From NCBI RefSeq assembly GCF_900187445.1, contig NZ_FYEB01000017.1, positions 1 to 64,000 of the forward strand: a DNA stretch of 64,000 nt. The letters run 5' to 3'. A model generated the notes under the pieces. It was not told the DNA's origin. It did no database searches and worked only from the letters and a program-made list of their open reading frames with translations. The translations under genes and the position numbers were made by a program. This document shows, piece after piece, positions 1 to 8,541 of this stretch. Numbering within the stretch: the stretch's first letter is position 1; the number at the start of each line of letters is the position of its first letter. The DNA is from Pseudomonas sp. Irchel s3b2. Its GTDB lineage: Bacteria > Pseudomonadota > Gammaproteobacteria > Pseudomonadales > Pseudomonadaceae.

Positions 1-2
1 AA

Positions 3-116
3 AGCATACGCGGCCCCAAAATTGCCAAGCCCAAGGAATGGCTGGAGGGAAAGGCTGCCAATGCTCATGTGTCGACCGACCGGGTGCTTAAGGCCCATAA
101 AGGGAAAACACCTTGA
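3..116 (+). CDS. C-terminal fragment of an unidentified protein (5' truncated by window)
   Basis: An open frame enters from the left edge and ends at TGA 114-116, giving about 37 residues that are lysine- and alanine-rich and end in HKGKTP. The codon use (GCC AAG CCC AAG GAA TGG CTG GAG) looks like real Pseudomonas coding sequence, unlike the repeat DNA that follows. I do not recognise the protein. In related genomes the genes before DUF2062/comEC are often lolCDE, but this tail does not look like LolE to me. The call rests only on frame and codon use, so it could be a chance frame. Confidence 0.35.
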   Translation, partial: SIRGPKIAKPKEWLEGKAANAHVSTDRVLKAHKGKTP

Positions 117-133
117 AAGGGCTGGCTTTTACA

Positions 134-693
134 GCGAGTCACTTTCGAAAAGCGCGAAAGTAACCAAAGCGCTTCTGCCCCTTTCGTTCGGTGGCTCGCC
201 TAGGCTCGCCATGCCCTCGCTCCGGTCCTGCTCCGTGGGCCCGCCGCGATCGGCCATCCATGGCCGTGCGCGGCTAACCCGGCATCCATGCCGGGTTGCC
301 CACTGCGCAGAACCTCCGCTCGGCCTCTCGAGGGGGCGGTGCGTCAAGATCAAAAGCTGCAGGCGAGCTAACGCTCGGCCTGTTGAGTGGTTGAAAAGCG
401 TTGTCGTACGCCGATCTATTGTGGGAGCGGGCTTGCTCGCGAAGCGGTTGGTCTTGCCGTTGCCGTTGCTTTGGCTTTAGATCTGCCGCCCCTTTCCCAG
501 AGGCCGAACGCAGGCGTTGCGCAGGGGGCACCGCGGCAAGGAGGCCGCGGTAGCCGCCCCCGGCCATGGATGGCCGATGGCGGCGGGCCCCCGGAGCAAT
601 GCCGGAGTGAGGGCATGCCGAGCCTAAGCGAGGCACCGAATGGTGGGGCAAAAAGCGCTTTGGTTACTTTCGCGCTTTTCGAAAGTGACCCGC
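134..693. repeat. Long imperfect inverted repeat with a REP in its centre
   Basis: The left arm (134-340) and right arm (483-693) are reverse complements over about 200 bases with scattered mismatches. The outer ends are GCGAGTCACTTTCGAAAAGC and the complement of GAAAGTGACCCGC. Inside each arm is a smaller palindrome: AACCCGGCAT/ATGCCGGGTT at about 277-298 on the left and ACCGCGGC/GCCGCGGT at about 530-551 on the right. Their bases differ, but pairing is kept in both. The 140-base centre holds a REP at 421-445. Several open frames cross the arms, but they mirror each other and are not genes. Confidence 0.8.
421..445. repeat. Single REP sequence
   Basis: GTGGGAGCGGGCTTGCTCGC followed by GAAGC is the common fluorescent-Pseudomonas REP. 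It is unpaired here and lies in the loop of the larger inverted repeat. Confidence 0.8.
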
Positions 694-765
694 CGTAAGG
701 GCGGAACCCTAAGCAGCCGTTACCGCAAAAACGGATATGTACACAACCGAAAAGCCAGCGCTCAG

Positions 766-796
766 AAAAACGGCCTCCCAAGCGGAGGCCGTTTTT
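766..796. terminator. Bidirectional-looking intrinsic terminator after the DUF2062 gene
   Basis: AAAAACGGCCTCC, loop CAAGC, GGAGGCCGTTTTT: a perfect stem with an A run on one side and a T run on the other. It lies 6 bases beyond the stop of the leftward DUF2062 gene, so it would end that transcript and also anything coming from the left. Confidence 0.85.
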
Positions 797-801
797 CATT
801 C

Positions 802-1317
802 TCACATCCGGCTTTTCTTACGCCGCTTCCACTGCCGACTCACCCACCAGCGCCAATACATCATCACCAGGCAATAGGCGAGGGCACCCAGCACCAACCC
901 CGTGACCACCGAACCGAGCAAGAACGGTTGCCACAGGCTCGAAAGTTCGCCGCTGATCCACTCCCAGGTCAGCGCGTCCGGCAAGCGTCTGGCGGGGACG
1001 TCCATCAACCAGGCACCAGTCTGATAAGTGCAGAAGAATACCGCCGGCATGGTGATCGGGTTGGTCAGCCAGACCAGGCTGACGGCAATCGGCATGTTGC
1101 CGCGCGCGATGATGGCCAGGAACGCCGCCACCAGCATCTGCAATGGAATCGGCAGGAATGCGGCGAACAGACCGACCGCCATGGCCCGCGCGACGGAGTG
1201 GCGATTGAGGTGCCAGAGGTTCGGGTCATGCAGCAGGGTGCCGAGAAAGCGTAAGGATTTGTGTTCCCTGATGCTGGTCGGGTCTGGCATGTAACGTTTG
1301 AATAAGCGCCGGGGCAT
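802..1317 (-). CDS. DUF2062 family membrane protein
   Basis: A 171-residue protein beginning MPRRLFKRYMPD, a start typical of the family. The open frame extends 24 codons further upstream, but those codons read through promoter-like DNA. It has the conserved DUF2062 features: a central hydrophobic stretch with FAAFLPIPLQML, a WLTNPITMPA motif near residues 95-105, a second hydrophobic segment toward the C-terminus, and a basic tail (WKRRKKSRM). The biochemical role of DUF2062 is not established. It is a small inner-membrane protein that commonly sits beside comEC in Pseudomonas, as here, where it is divergent from it. Identification is firm at the family level only. Confidence 0.85.
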   Translation of the reverse strand: MPRRLFKRYMPDPTSIREHKSLRFLGTLLHDPNLWHLNRHSVARAMAVGLFAAFLPIPLQMLVAAFLAIIARGNMPIAVSLVWLTNPITMPAVFFCTYQTGAWLMDVPARRLPDALTWEWISGELSSLWQPFLLGSVVTGLVLGALAYCLVMMYWRWWVSRQWKRRKKSRM

Positions 1318-1452
1318 AAGGCTTCTCGGTCGGTTCAGGCGGCAAGTATGTCTGGATTCTACGAACCGCCCATTCAGACTTTGTGACAATTGATAACGAC
1401 GTACGTGCGGTACACCGGCTAAGCATAGGAAGGGACTCTCAAGGACGGGCTT

Positions 1453-3687
1453 ATGCGCACAGGGATGATGGCGCTGGCGTTGGGTCTGCTGGCCTTGCGT
1501 TTTTTACCGGCATTACCGCCGACAGGGTTGTGGCTGTTGTTACCGGTGGCGGGTTTGATGTTGCTGCCGTTTCGCACTTTTCCCCTGGCATTTTTTCTGT
1601 TCGGTTTCAGTTGGGCCGGCGCGAATGCACAGTGGGCGCTGAATGATCGCCTGGCACTGAATCTTGATGGCGAGACTCGCTGGGTCGAAGGTCGTGTGAC
1701 CGGGTTGCCGCAGCAGACCGAGGGCGTAGTGCGTTTCGAACTGACGGACAGTCAGTCGCGTCGCACCAGACTGCCTCGGCACCTGCGTCTGGCCTGGTAT
1801 GGCGGGCCGCCCGTCAACAGCGGCGAGCATTGGCGGCTGGCCGTCAAATTGAAGCGTCCTGTCGGGTTGCTCAACCCGCATGCGTTCGATTACGACGCCT
1901 GGTTATTGGCCCGGCACATTGGCGCCACCGGGACCGTCAAAGATGGCCAGCGACTGATGGAAGCGCAGTGGGCCTGGCGTGACGGCATCCGTCAGCGTTT
2001 GCAGGCCGTGGATGCCCAAGGGCGAACGGGTGCGCTGACAGCGTTGGTGCTGGGGGATGGCGCCGGATTGAGCCGTGAGGACTGGCAGGTGCTGCAAGAC
2101 ACCGGCACCGTGCATCTATTGGTGATTTCCGGGCAGCACATCGGTTTGCTGGCGGGAGTGGTGTATCTGCTGATTGCCGGGTTGGCGCGTTACGGCTTAT
2201 GGCCCAAGCGTTTGCCGTGGCTGCCATGGGCGTGCGGACTGGCGTTCGCGGCCGCGCTCGGTTATGGGCTGCTGGCCGGCTTCGAAGTGCCGGTGCGGCG
2301 GGCCTGCCTGATGATCGGTCTGGTGCTGTTATGGCGACTACGGTTTCGTCACCTCGGCGCATGGTGGCCGCTGTTGCTGGCGCTTGACGGTGTTTTGCTG
2401 CTGGACCCGCTGGCGAGCCTGCAACCGGGTTTCTGGTTGTCCTTTGCGGCGGTCGCGGTGCTGATTTTCACTTTTGGCGGCCGATTGGGTGCGTGGCGCT
2501 GGTGGCAAACCTGGACTCGCGCTCAATGGCTGATCGCGATCGGCTTGTGTCCGCTGCTGTTGGTGCTGGGGTTGCCGATCAGTCTCAGCGGGCCGCTGGC
2601 CAATTTGCTGGCGGTACCTTGGGTCAGCCTGGTGGTCCTGCCGCCGGCTCTGCTTGGGACGATGTTGTTGCCCGTTCCTTATGTGGGCGAAGGATTGCTG
2701 TGGTTGGCCGGCGGTCTGATCGATCTTTTGTTCAAGGGGTTGGCGTTGATCGCCGGGCAATTGCCCGCGTGGGTGCCGGTGGCGGTCCCGTTGTGGGTAT
2801 GGGCGCTCGGCATGTTGGGAGCCTTTGTGCTGTTATTGCCGCGAGGCGTGCCATTGCGCCCGTTGGGCTGGCCGATGTTGCTGGTACTGGTTTTTGCGCC
2901 CCGGCACACATTGCCTGAAGGCATGGCCGAGGTCTGGCAGTTGGATGTCGGTCAGGGTTTGGCAATCCTGGTGCGTACCCGTCATCACACCTTGCTGTAT
3001 GACGCCGGGCCACGGTTCGGCGATATCGACCTGGGGGAGCGGGTGGTGCTGCCATCATTGCGCAAACTGAGTGTGAACGGCATTGATCTGATGCTGATCA
3101 GCCATGCCGATGCCGATCACGCCGGCGGTGCGCGAGCAATTGCCAGTGCAATACCGGTGAAGCAAGTACTGAGTGGCGATCACCTGGCCCTGCCAGACGA
3201 ATTGCACGCCGAGGGTTGCGAGAGCGGTCAGCAATGGGTCTGGGACGGCGTGAAGTTTCAACTCTGGCAGTGGTCATCGGCCAGCGACAGCAATCAGAAA
3301 TCCTGCGTGTTGCAGATTGAAGCCAATGACGAGCGGTTGCTGCTGACCGGCGACATCGATGCCGCCGCCGAACGGGCGTTGCTCGACAGTCCATTGGCGG
3401 TGCCGACGGATTGGTTGCAGGCCCCGCACCATGGCAGTCGCAGTTCGTCTTCAATGGTGTTGCTCAGCACCTTGCAGCCCAAAGCGGTGCTGATCTCCCG
3501 TGGCAACGGCAATTCTTTCGGCCATCCCCATCCCACGGTCGTGGCGAGGTATCAAAAGCGCGGTATGGCGATCTACGACAGCGTCGAGCAAGGTGCCATT
3601 CGTCTGCAACTGGGACGCTTCGAGCCGCCGTGGACGATGCTTCAAGAACGGCGCTTCTGGCGCGATCCGCCACCATCCAGCCAGTAA
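1453..3687 (+). CDS. comEC: ComEC/Rec2 family DNA internalisation protein
   Basis: A 744-residue multi-pass membrane protein. The N-terminal half has a short DUF4131-like segment, then the Competence domain with many hydrophobic helices (about residues 190-480) including HLLVISGQHIGLLAG. From about residue 492 (VWQLDVGQGLAILV) there is a metallo-beta-lactamase-like domain with the metal motif HADADH near 551-556 and a later TGDID and APHHGS. ComEC forms the inner-membrane channel for single-stranded DNA during transformation, and the C-terminal domain is thought to degrade the non-transported strand. The length is normal for the family. Natural competence of this strain is not shown by the gene alone, because comEC is widely kept in pseudomonads. 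Confidence 0.95.
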   Translation: MRTGMMALALGLLALRFLPALPPTGLWLLLPVAGLMLLPFRTFPLAFFLFGFSWAGANAQWALNDRLALNLDGETRWVEGRVTGLPQQTEGVVRFELTDSQSRRTRLPRHLRLAWYGGPPVNSGEHWRLAVKLKRPVGLLNPHAFDYDAWLLARHIGATGTVKDGQRLMEAQWAWRDGIRQRLQAVDAQGRTGALTALVLGDGAGLSREDWQVLQDTGTVHLLVISGQHIGLLAGVVYLLIAGLARYGLWPKRLPWLPWACGLAFAAALGYGLLAGFEVPVRRACLMIGLVLLWRLRFRHLGAWWPLLLALDGVLLLDPLASLQPGFWLSFAAVAVLIFTFGGRLGAWRWWQTWTRAQWLIAIGLCPLLLVLGLPISLSGPLANLLAVPWVSLVVLPPALLGTMLLPVPYVGEGLLWLAGGLIDLLFKGLALIAGQLPAWVPVAVPLWVWALGMLGAFVLLLPRGVPLRPLGWPMLLVLVFAPRHTLPEGMAEVWQLDVGQGLAILVRTRHHTLLYDAGPRFGDIDLGERVVLPSLRKLSVNGIDLMLISHADADHAGGARAIASAIPVKQVLSGDHLALPDELHAEGCESGQQWVWDGVKFQLWQWSSASDSNQKSCVLQIEANDERLLLTGDIDAAAERALLDSPLAVPTDWLQAPHHGSRSSSSMVLLSTLQPKAVLISRGNGNSFGHPHPTVVARYQKRGMAIYDSVEQGAIRLQLGRFEPPWTMLQERRFWRDPPPSSQ

Positions 3688-3783
3688 CCCGAACTATCGA
3701 AGCCCGACCGGATGCGACATCGCGGTCTTCGGTGCGTCCACCCCCTATGTTAGAGTGGCGCACTTTTCGAGGGGACTGTCACT

Positions 3784-4419
3784 GTGTGGGAATTGGTCAA
3801 ATCCGGCGGCTGGATGATGCTGCCGATCATTCTGAGTTCCATCGCCGCCATGGCGATCGTTGCCGAGCGTCTCTGGACCCTGCGTGCCAGCCGCGTGACC
3901 CCGGAGCACTTGCTCGGGCAGGTCTGGGTCTGGATCAAGGACAAACAACTCAATAAAGAAAAACTCAAGGAACTGCGCGCCAACTCTCCGTTGGGCGAGA
4001 TCCTGGCCGCCGGTCTGGCGAACTCCAGGCATGGTCGCGAGATCATGAAAGAGTGCATCGAAGAAGCCGCAGCGCGGGTGATTCACGAGCTCGAACGCTA
4101 CATCAATGCCCTCGGCACCATCGCCGCCATGGCCCCGTTGTTGGGGTTGCTGGGTACGGTGCTGGGCATGATCGATATTTTCAGTGCGTTCATGGGCACG
4201 GGCATGGGCACCAACGCCTCCGTGCTGGCCGGTGGTATTTCCAAAGCGCTGATCACCACCGCCGCTGGCCTGATGGTCGGCATCCCGGCCGTGTTCTTCC
4301 ACCGTTTCCTGCAACGCCGCATAGATGAGCTGGTGGTGGGCATGGAGCAGGAAGCGATCAAGCTGGTCGAGGTAGTGCAGGGTGACCGCGACGTGGATCT
4401 GGCTGAGGGCAAAGCGTGA
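3784..4419 (+). CDS. exbB: ExbB/TolQ family proton channel protein
   Basis: A 211-residue inner-membrane protein with GTG start; GAGGGG lies about 10 bases upstream. It has three hydrophobic segments: an N-terminal helix (WMMLPIILSSIAAMAIVAE) and two more after residue 110 (AAMAPLLGLLGTVLGMI and a GLMVGIPAVFF segment). The LLGTVLGMI and TAAGL motifs are the MotA/TolQ/ExbB signature. With ExbD it forms the proton-driven motor that powers TonB or a TonB-like partner. It is the first gene of a tightly packed operon: its stop overlaps exbD by four bases and lpxK follows. The pairing with lipid A genes is the usual order in this genus and suggests a copy distinct from the exbB-exbD-tonB operon. 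Confidence 0.92.
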   Translation: MWELVKSGGWMMLPIILSSIAAMAIVAERLWTLRASRVTPEHLLGQVWVWIKDKQLNKEKLKELRANSPLGEILAAGLANSRHGREIMKECIEEAAARVIHELERYINALGTIAAMAPLLGLLGTVLGMIDIFSAFMGTGMGTNASVLAGGISKALITTAAGLMVGIPAVFFHRFLQRRIDELVVGMEQEAIKLVEVVQGDRDVDLAEGKA

Positions 4420-4844
4420 AATTCCGTCGTAAACCACGGGAAACGATAGACATCAACCTCGCGTCGTTGATCGACGTGGTGTTTATCCTGCTGCTGTTTT
4501 TCGTTGTGACCACCACCTTCACCCGTGAAACCCAGTTGCGCGTCGACTTGCCGGAAGCGGTCAGCGGTTCCCCGGCCGAAGACCAGCAGGCCAAACAATT
4601 GGACATCGCCATCAGCGCCGAAGGTGTGTTCTCCGTGAACAACCAGTTGTTGCCCAAGAATGACCTGACCAGCCTGATGGAAGCGCTACAGAAAGAATCC
4701 AACGGCGACACCAACCTGCCGCTGTCCATCAGCGCCGATGGCAAGACCCCTCATCAGTCCGTCATCACTGCGATGGACGCTGCCGGCAAGCTCGGTTTCA
4801 GTCACTTGCGTATGACCACTGTCGAGGCGGCGCCAGCATCCTGA
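4416..4844 (+). CDS. exbD: ExbD/TolR family motor protein
   Basis: A 142-residue protein with a short basic cytoplasmic tail, one membrane helix (LIDVVFILLLFFVVTTTF, about residues 18-36) and a periplasmic domain. Asp20 at the start of the helix matches the proton-carrying aspartate of ExbD/TolR. It starts at GTG inside the end of exbB (GTGA overlap), and its stop overlaps the lpxK start (TGATG), so the three genes are translationally coupled. It works with the preceding ExbB to convert proton motive force into mechanical work at the envelope. Confidence 0.93.
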   Translation: MKFRRKPRETIDINLASLIDVVFILLLFFVVTTTFTRETQLRVDLPEAVSGSPAEDQQAKQLDIAISAEGVFSVNNQLLPKNDLTSLMEALQKESNGDTNLPLSISADGKTPHQSVITAMDAAGKLGFSHLRMTTVEAAPAS

Positions 4845-5854
4845 TGGCCATGTCCGATCGATTGCTCGCTGCATGGTACGAAGGCCATCCGGCATTGAAG
4901 CTGTTGCAGCCTCTGGAATGGCTGTATCGGCTTGTGGTCACCGGCAAGCGCAAGCGCTTTTTGGCGGGCGAGGGCGAGATCTACCAACCGCCGGTGCCGC
5001 TGATCGTGGTCGGCAATATCACGGTGGGCGGTACCGGCAAGACGCCGTTGATCCTGTGGATGATCGAGCATTGTCAGCGCAGAGGTTTACGGGTCGGCGT
5101 GGTCAGCCGTGGTTACGGTGCAAAACCTTCACAATTGCCGTGGCGAGTCGAGGCGGATCAAGGCGCGGACGTGGCGGGCGATGAGCCGTTGTTGATCGTT
5201 CAGCGCACCGGCGTGCCGCTGATGATCGACCCGGACCGCAGCCGCGCGGTCAAAGCCTTGCTGGCGAGTGAGCCGCTGGACCTGATCCTCTCCGACGACG
5301 GCATGCAGCATTACCGGCTGGCCCGGAACCTGGAACTGGTGCTGATCGATGCCGCCCGAGGGCTGGGCAACCAGCGTTGCCTGCCGGCCGGGCCATTGCG
5401 CGAACCGATCGAGCGTCTGCAAAGCGTCGATGCGGTGCTTTACAACGGCGCCACGGCCGACCGCATTGACGGTTTTGCCTTCCAGCTGCAACCCACGGCG
5501 CTGGTCAATCTGCATAGCGGTGAACGCCGGTCTCTCGAACACTTTCCCGCAGGTCAGGCGCTGCATGCCGTGGCGGGGATCGGCAATCCCCAACGTTTCT
5601 TCACGACCCTCGAAACGCTACACTGGCGGCCAGTGCCCCATGCGTTTGCCGACCACGCCGAGTACAGCGTGCAGGCGTTGAATTTCACCCCGTCATTGCC
5701 AGTGGTGATGACGGAAAAGGACGCGGTGAAGTGCCGTGCCTTCGCCGCCGCCGATTGGTGGTACCTGGCGGTCGATGCTGCGCCATCGCCGGCCTTCGTG
5801 GCCTGGTTCGATACACAGTTGATGCGCCTGGTGCCGGCTCGTCTTTTGCCTTAA
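4844..5854 (+). CDS. lpxK: Tetraacyldisaccharide 4'-kinase
   Basis: A 336-residue inner-membrane-associated kinase that phosphorylates the 4' position of the lipid A disaccharide precursor to give lipid IVA. The P-loop is GNITVGGTGKTPL near residues 55-67, followed by GVVSRGYG and later LSDDGMQHYRLARN, all LpxK hallmarks. An N-terminal hydrophobic segment precedes the nucleotide fold. The end MTEKDAVKCR near residue 285 is also typical. Coupled to exbD upstream, and followed after 25 bases by the Trm112-like gene and kdsB, so lipid A and Kdo activation genes are expressed together. Confidence 0.96.
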   Translation: MAMSDRLLAAWYEGHPALKLLQPLEWLYRLVVTGKRKRFLAGEGEIYQPPVPLIVVGNITVGGTGKTPLILWMIEHCQRRGLRVGVVSRGYGAKPSQLPWRVEADQGADVAGDEPLLIVQRTGVPLMIDPDRSRAVKALLASEPLDLILSDDGMQHYRLARNLELVLIDAARGLGNQRCLPAGPLREPIERLQSVDAVLYNGATADRIDGFAFQLQPTALVNLHSGERRSLEHFPAGQALHAVAGIGNPQRFFTTLETLHWRPVPHAFADHAEYSVQALNFTPSLPVVMTEKDAVKCRAFAAADWWYLAVDAAPSPAFVAWFDTQLMRLVPARLLP

Positions 5855-5879
5855 CTCCGTTTCTATCCAGGGAATGTAC

Positions 5880-6065
5880 ATGGACACCAAATTGCTCGAC
5901 ATCCTCGCTTGCCCGGTCTGCAAAGGTCCGCTCAAGCTCAGCGCCGACAAAACCGAGCTGATCAGCAAGGGCGCCGGCCTCGCGTATCCGATTCGCGACG
6001 GCATCCCGGTGATGCTCGAAAGCGAAGCGCGCACCCTGACCACCGACGAGCGTCTGGACAAATGA
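5880..6065 (+). CDS. Trm112 family protein (YcaR-like)
   Basis: A 61-residue protein starting MDTKLLDILACPVCKGPL. An ATG two codons earlier (5874) is also in frame, but CAGGGA is too close to it, so 5880 is preferred. A CPVC pair near residues 12-15 marks a zinc-ribbon-like fold. In eukaryotes and archaea Trm112 activates methyltransferases; the bacterial version has no assigned partner. It is almost always between lpxK and kdsB, as here, and its stop overlaps the kdsB start by ATGA. Confidence 0.9.
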   Translation: MDTKLLDILACPVCKGPLKLSADKTELISKGAGLAYPIRDGIPVMLESEARTLTTDERLDK

Positions 6066-6826
6066 CTACACCTTTTACCGTTGTCATTCCCTCGCGTTTT
6101 GCCTCCACCCGTCTGCCGGGCAAACCCCTGCTGCTGATCGCCGGCAAGCCGATGATTCAGCACGTCTGGGAACAGGCGAGCAAAAGCAGCGCCCAACGAA
6201 TCGTTGTGGCCACTGACGATGCGCGCATCATCGAGGCCTGCAAAGGTTTTGGTGCCGAAGTGGTGCTGACTCGCGAAGATCATAATTCCGGCACAGATCG
6301 TCTGGCCGAAGTCGCCGCGAAACTGGGCCTGGCCCCGGACGCCATCGTGGTCAACGTTCAGGGCGACGAGCCATTGATCCCGCCGAGCGTAATCGATCAG
6401 GTTGCCGCCAACCTGGCGGCCCATACCGAGGCGCGCATGGCCACCCTGGCCGAGCCGATCGAAGATGTGGAAACCCTGTTCAATCCCAACGTGGTCAAAG
6501 TGGTCAGCGACCTCAATGGCCTGGCGCTGACGTTCAGTCGTGCCTCCTTGCCGTGGGCTCGCGACGCGTTTGCCAAAAGCCGCGACCAATTGCCGGAAGG
6601 CGTGCCGTATCGCCGTCACATCGGCATTTATGCTTATCGCGCCGGTTTCCTGCAGGACTTCGTCTCCTGGGGCCCATGCTGGCTGGAGAACACCGAGTCT
6701 CTGGAACAACTGCGGGCGCTCTGGCATGGCGTGCGAATCCATGTCGCTGATGCATTGATCGCGCCGCCCACCGGCGTCGATACCCTTGAAGACCTCGAGC
6801 GCGTTCGTCGCTTGCTGGAGGCCTGA
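6062..6826 (+). CDS. kdsB: 3-deoxy-manno-octulosonate cytidylyltransferase
   Basis: A 254-residue cytosolic enzyme that activates Kdo with CTP to CMP-Kdo for lipopolysaccharide inner-core assembly. The N-terminus FTVVIPSRFASTRLPGKPLL carries the nucleotide-binding signature. The VVNVQGDEPLI motif near residue 95 and the YRRHIGIYAYR motif near 185 are conserved in KdsB. The frame is open upstream of 6062, but ATG 6062 fits the family length and overlaps the previous stop. The next gene starts within its stop (TGATG). Confidence 0.97.
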   Translation: MTTPFTVVIPSRFASTRLPGKPLLLIAGKPMIQHVWEQASKSSAQRIVVATDDARIIEACKGFGAEVVLTREDHNSGTDRLAEVAAKLGLAPDAIVVNVQGDEPLIPPSVIDQVAANLAAHTEARMATLAEPIEDVETLFNPNVVKVVSDLNGLALTFSRASLPWARDAFAKSRDQLPEGVPYRRHIGIYAYRAGFLQDFVSWGPCWLENTESLEQLRALWHGVRIHVADALIAPPTGVDTLEDLERVRRLLEA

Positions 6827-7290
6827 TGCGGGTTCTGTTCGTCTGCCTGGGCAATATCTGCCGTTCCCCCACGGCCGAAGGCGTGTTGCGGCACAAACTG
6901 CGTGAGGCAGGGTTGGCCGATCAAGTCGAGGTGGCTTCCGCTGGCACCGGTGACTGGCACGTCGGCAAGGCCCCGGACAAGCGCAGTCAGGCCGCGGCGA
7001 AACTGCGCGGCTATGACCTGTCGGCCCAGCGTGCGCAGCAAGTCAGCCGTGCCGATTTCGCCACCTACGACCTGATTCTGGCGATGGACAACAGCAACCT
7101 GCGCCACCTCAAGGCCTTGCAACCAGCCAAGGGCAAGGCCGAGCTGGACCTGTTCCTGCGTCGCTACCAGTCGGAAATCGATGAAGTGCCGGATCCTTAT
7201 CACGACAGCGACCAAGGGTTCGAAACGGTACTGGACCTGATCGAGCGCGCCAGCGATTTGCTGGTGATCGAATTGAAGGGCCGGTTATGA
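6826..7290 (+). CDS. Low-molecular-weight protein tyrosine phosphatase
   Basis: A 154-residue cytoplasmic phosphatase. The P-loop VCLGNICRS has catalytic Cys7 and Arg13 in CX5R spacing, and the general-acid loop VPDPYHDS lies near residue 122. Homologues such as Wzb/Etp act on exopolysaccharide tyrosine kinases, but no such kinase is nearby, so the substrate is unknown. It sits in the kdsB-murB operon, overlapping both neighbours by a few bases, which is the standard Pseudomonas arrangement. Confidence 0.92.
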   Translation: MRVLFVCLGNICRSPTAEGVLRHKLREAGLADQVEVASAGTGDWHVGKAPDKRSQAAAKLRGYDLSAQRAQQVSRADFATYDLILAMDNSNLRHLKALQPAKGKAELDLFLRRYQSEIDEVPDPYHDSDQGFETVLDLIERASDLLVIELKGRL

Positions 7291-8306
7291 GTTTGCAGGT
7301 GCAATCCGAGGTTTCGCTCAAGCCGTTCAACAGCTTTGGCGTGGATGTTCAGGCCCGGCTATTTGCCGAGGCGCATAGCGATGCCGACGTGCGCGAAGCC
7401 CTGGCCTATGGGGTGGAACATGATGTGCCCGTGCTGGTGATTGGTGGCGGCAGCAATTTGCTGCTGACCGCTGATGTCCAGGCGCTGGTACTGCGCATGG
7501 CCACACGCGGGATTCGTGTACTGAGCGATGACGGCAACCAGGTGGTGATCGAAGCCGAGGCGGGCGAGCCGTGGCATCCGTTTGTGCAACACTCCCTGGC
7601 GCAAGGGTTGTCGGGGCTTGAAAACCTCAGCCTGATTCCCGGCACCGTGGGCGCGGCACCGATGCAGAACATCGGCGCTTACGGCGTCGAGATAAAAGAC
7701 GTTTTTGCCGGCTTGACAGCCCTCGATCGCCAGACCGGCGAGTTGCGAGACTTCACGCTGGCCGAGTGCAACTTCGCCTACCGTGACAGCCTGTTCAAAC
7801 AGGAGCCGGGGCGTTGGTTGATCCTGCGGGTGCGTTTCACCCTCACGCGCACCGCGCACCTGCACCTGGAATACGGCCCGGTTCGCCAGCGCCTGACGTC
7901 GCTAGGTATCGATCACCCGACGCCAACCGATGTCAGTCAGGCCATTTGCAGCATTCGCAACGAAAAACTCCCCGACCCGGCAGTGCTCGGCAATGCCGGC
8001 AGCTTCTTCAAGAATCCGTTGGTACCAGCCGCACTCGTGGCACAACTCAAGGGTGAATACCCGGATCTGGTGGCGTATGCGCAACCCGATGGGCAAATGA
8101 AACTGGCGGCGGGCTGGCTGATCGAACGGGCCGGCTGGAAAGGCTTTCGCGACGGTGATGCCGGTGTGCACAAATTACAAGCGCTGGTGCTGGTCAACTA
8201 CGGCACCGCAACGGGCCTGCAATTGCTGAACCTGGCGCAGCGTATTCAGAAAGACATTTCAGAGCGTTTCCATGTCGACCTGGAAATGGAGCCCAATCGG
8301 TATTGA
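7287..8306 (+). CDS. murB: UDP-N-acetylenolpyruvoylglucosamine reductase
   Basis: A 339-residue FAD enzyme that reduces UDP-GlcNAc-enolpyruvate to UDP-MurNAc in peptidoglycan synthesis. FAD-binding motif VLVIGGGSNLLLT is near residues 47-59. NIGAYGVEI, CNFAYRDSLFK and NAGSFFKNP (with the serine that donates the proton to the enol intermediate) follow in the order expected. Its length matches the E. coli-type (type I) MurB of about 340 residues. It is the last gene of the operon and is followed by a strong terminator at 8331. Confidence 0.97.
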   Translation: MSLQVQSEVSLKPFNSFGVDVQARLFAEAHSDADVREALAYGVEHDVPVLVIGGGSNLLLTADVQALVLRMATRGIRVLSDDGNQVVIEAEAGEPWHPFVQHSLAQGLSGLENLSLIPGTVGAAPMQNIGAYGVEIKDVFAGLTALDRQTGELRDFTLAECNFAYRDSLFKQEPGRWLILRVRFTLTRTAHLHLEYGPVRQRLTSLGIDHPTPTDVSQAICSIRNEKLPDPAVLGNAGSFFKNPLVPAALVAQLKGEYPDLVAYAQPDGQMKLAAGWLIERAGWKGFRDGDAGVHKLQALVLVNYGTATGLQLLNLAQRIQKDISERFHVDLEMEPNRY

Positions 8307-8330
8307 GGCTACGCTTTCACGGCTGATTTC

Positions 8331-8367
8331 AAAGCCCTGCACATCTTCAGATGTGCAGGGCTTTTTT
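8331..8367 (+). terminator. Intrinsic terminator after murB
   Basis: AAAGCCCTGCACATCT, TCAG, AGATGTGCAGGGCTTTTTTG: a 13-14 bp perfect stem followed by six T residues, 25 bases after the murB stop. Confidence 0.92.
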
Positions 8368-8541
8368 GTTAATGCTGGGTTAACTTAGCGACCTAACGAT
8401 GCAAGCATTTGCTCCACCAAAGGCCCGGTGCAGACGTTGTGTCCGCATAAGAGAGCCCATTAGCCTGAGTCGATCTGCGTGAAGGAACCCACGCGGCAGA
8501 TTGCTCGACCCCATAACCTCTATAACTATGCGGGCGTGCCC

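Noticed and set aside
22..805. Several 70-150 codon frames in the inverted repeat at the left end
   Set aside because: They are translations of the two arms and resemble each other because of the repeat, not because of a shared protein. No ribosome binding sites.
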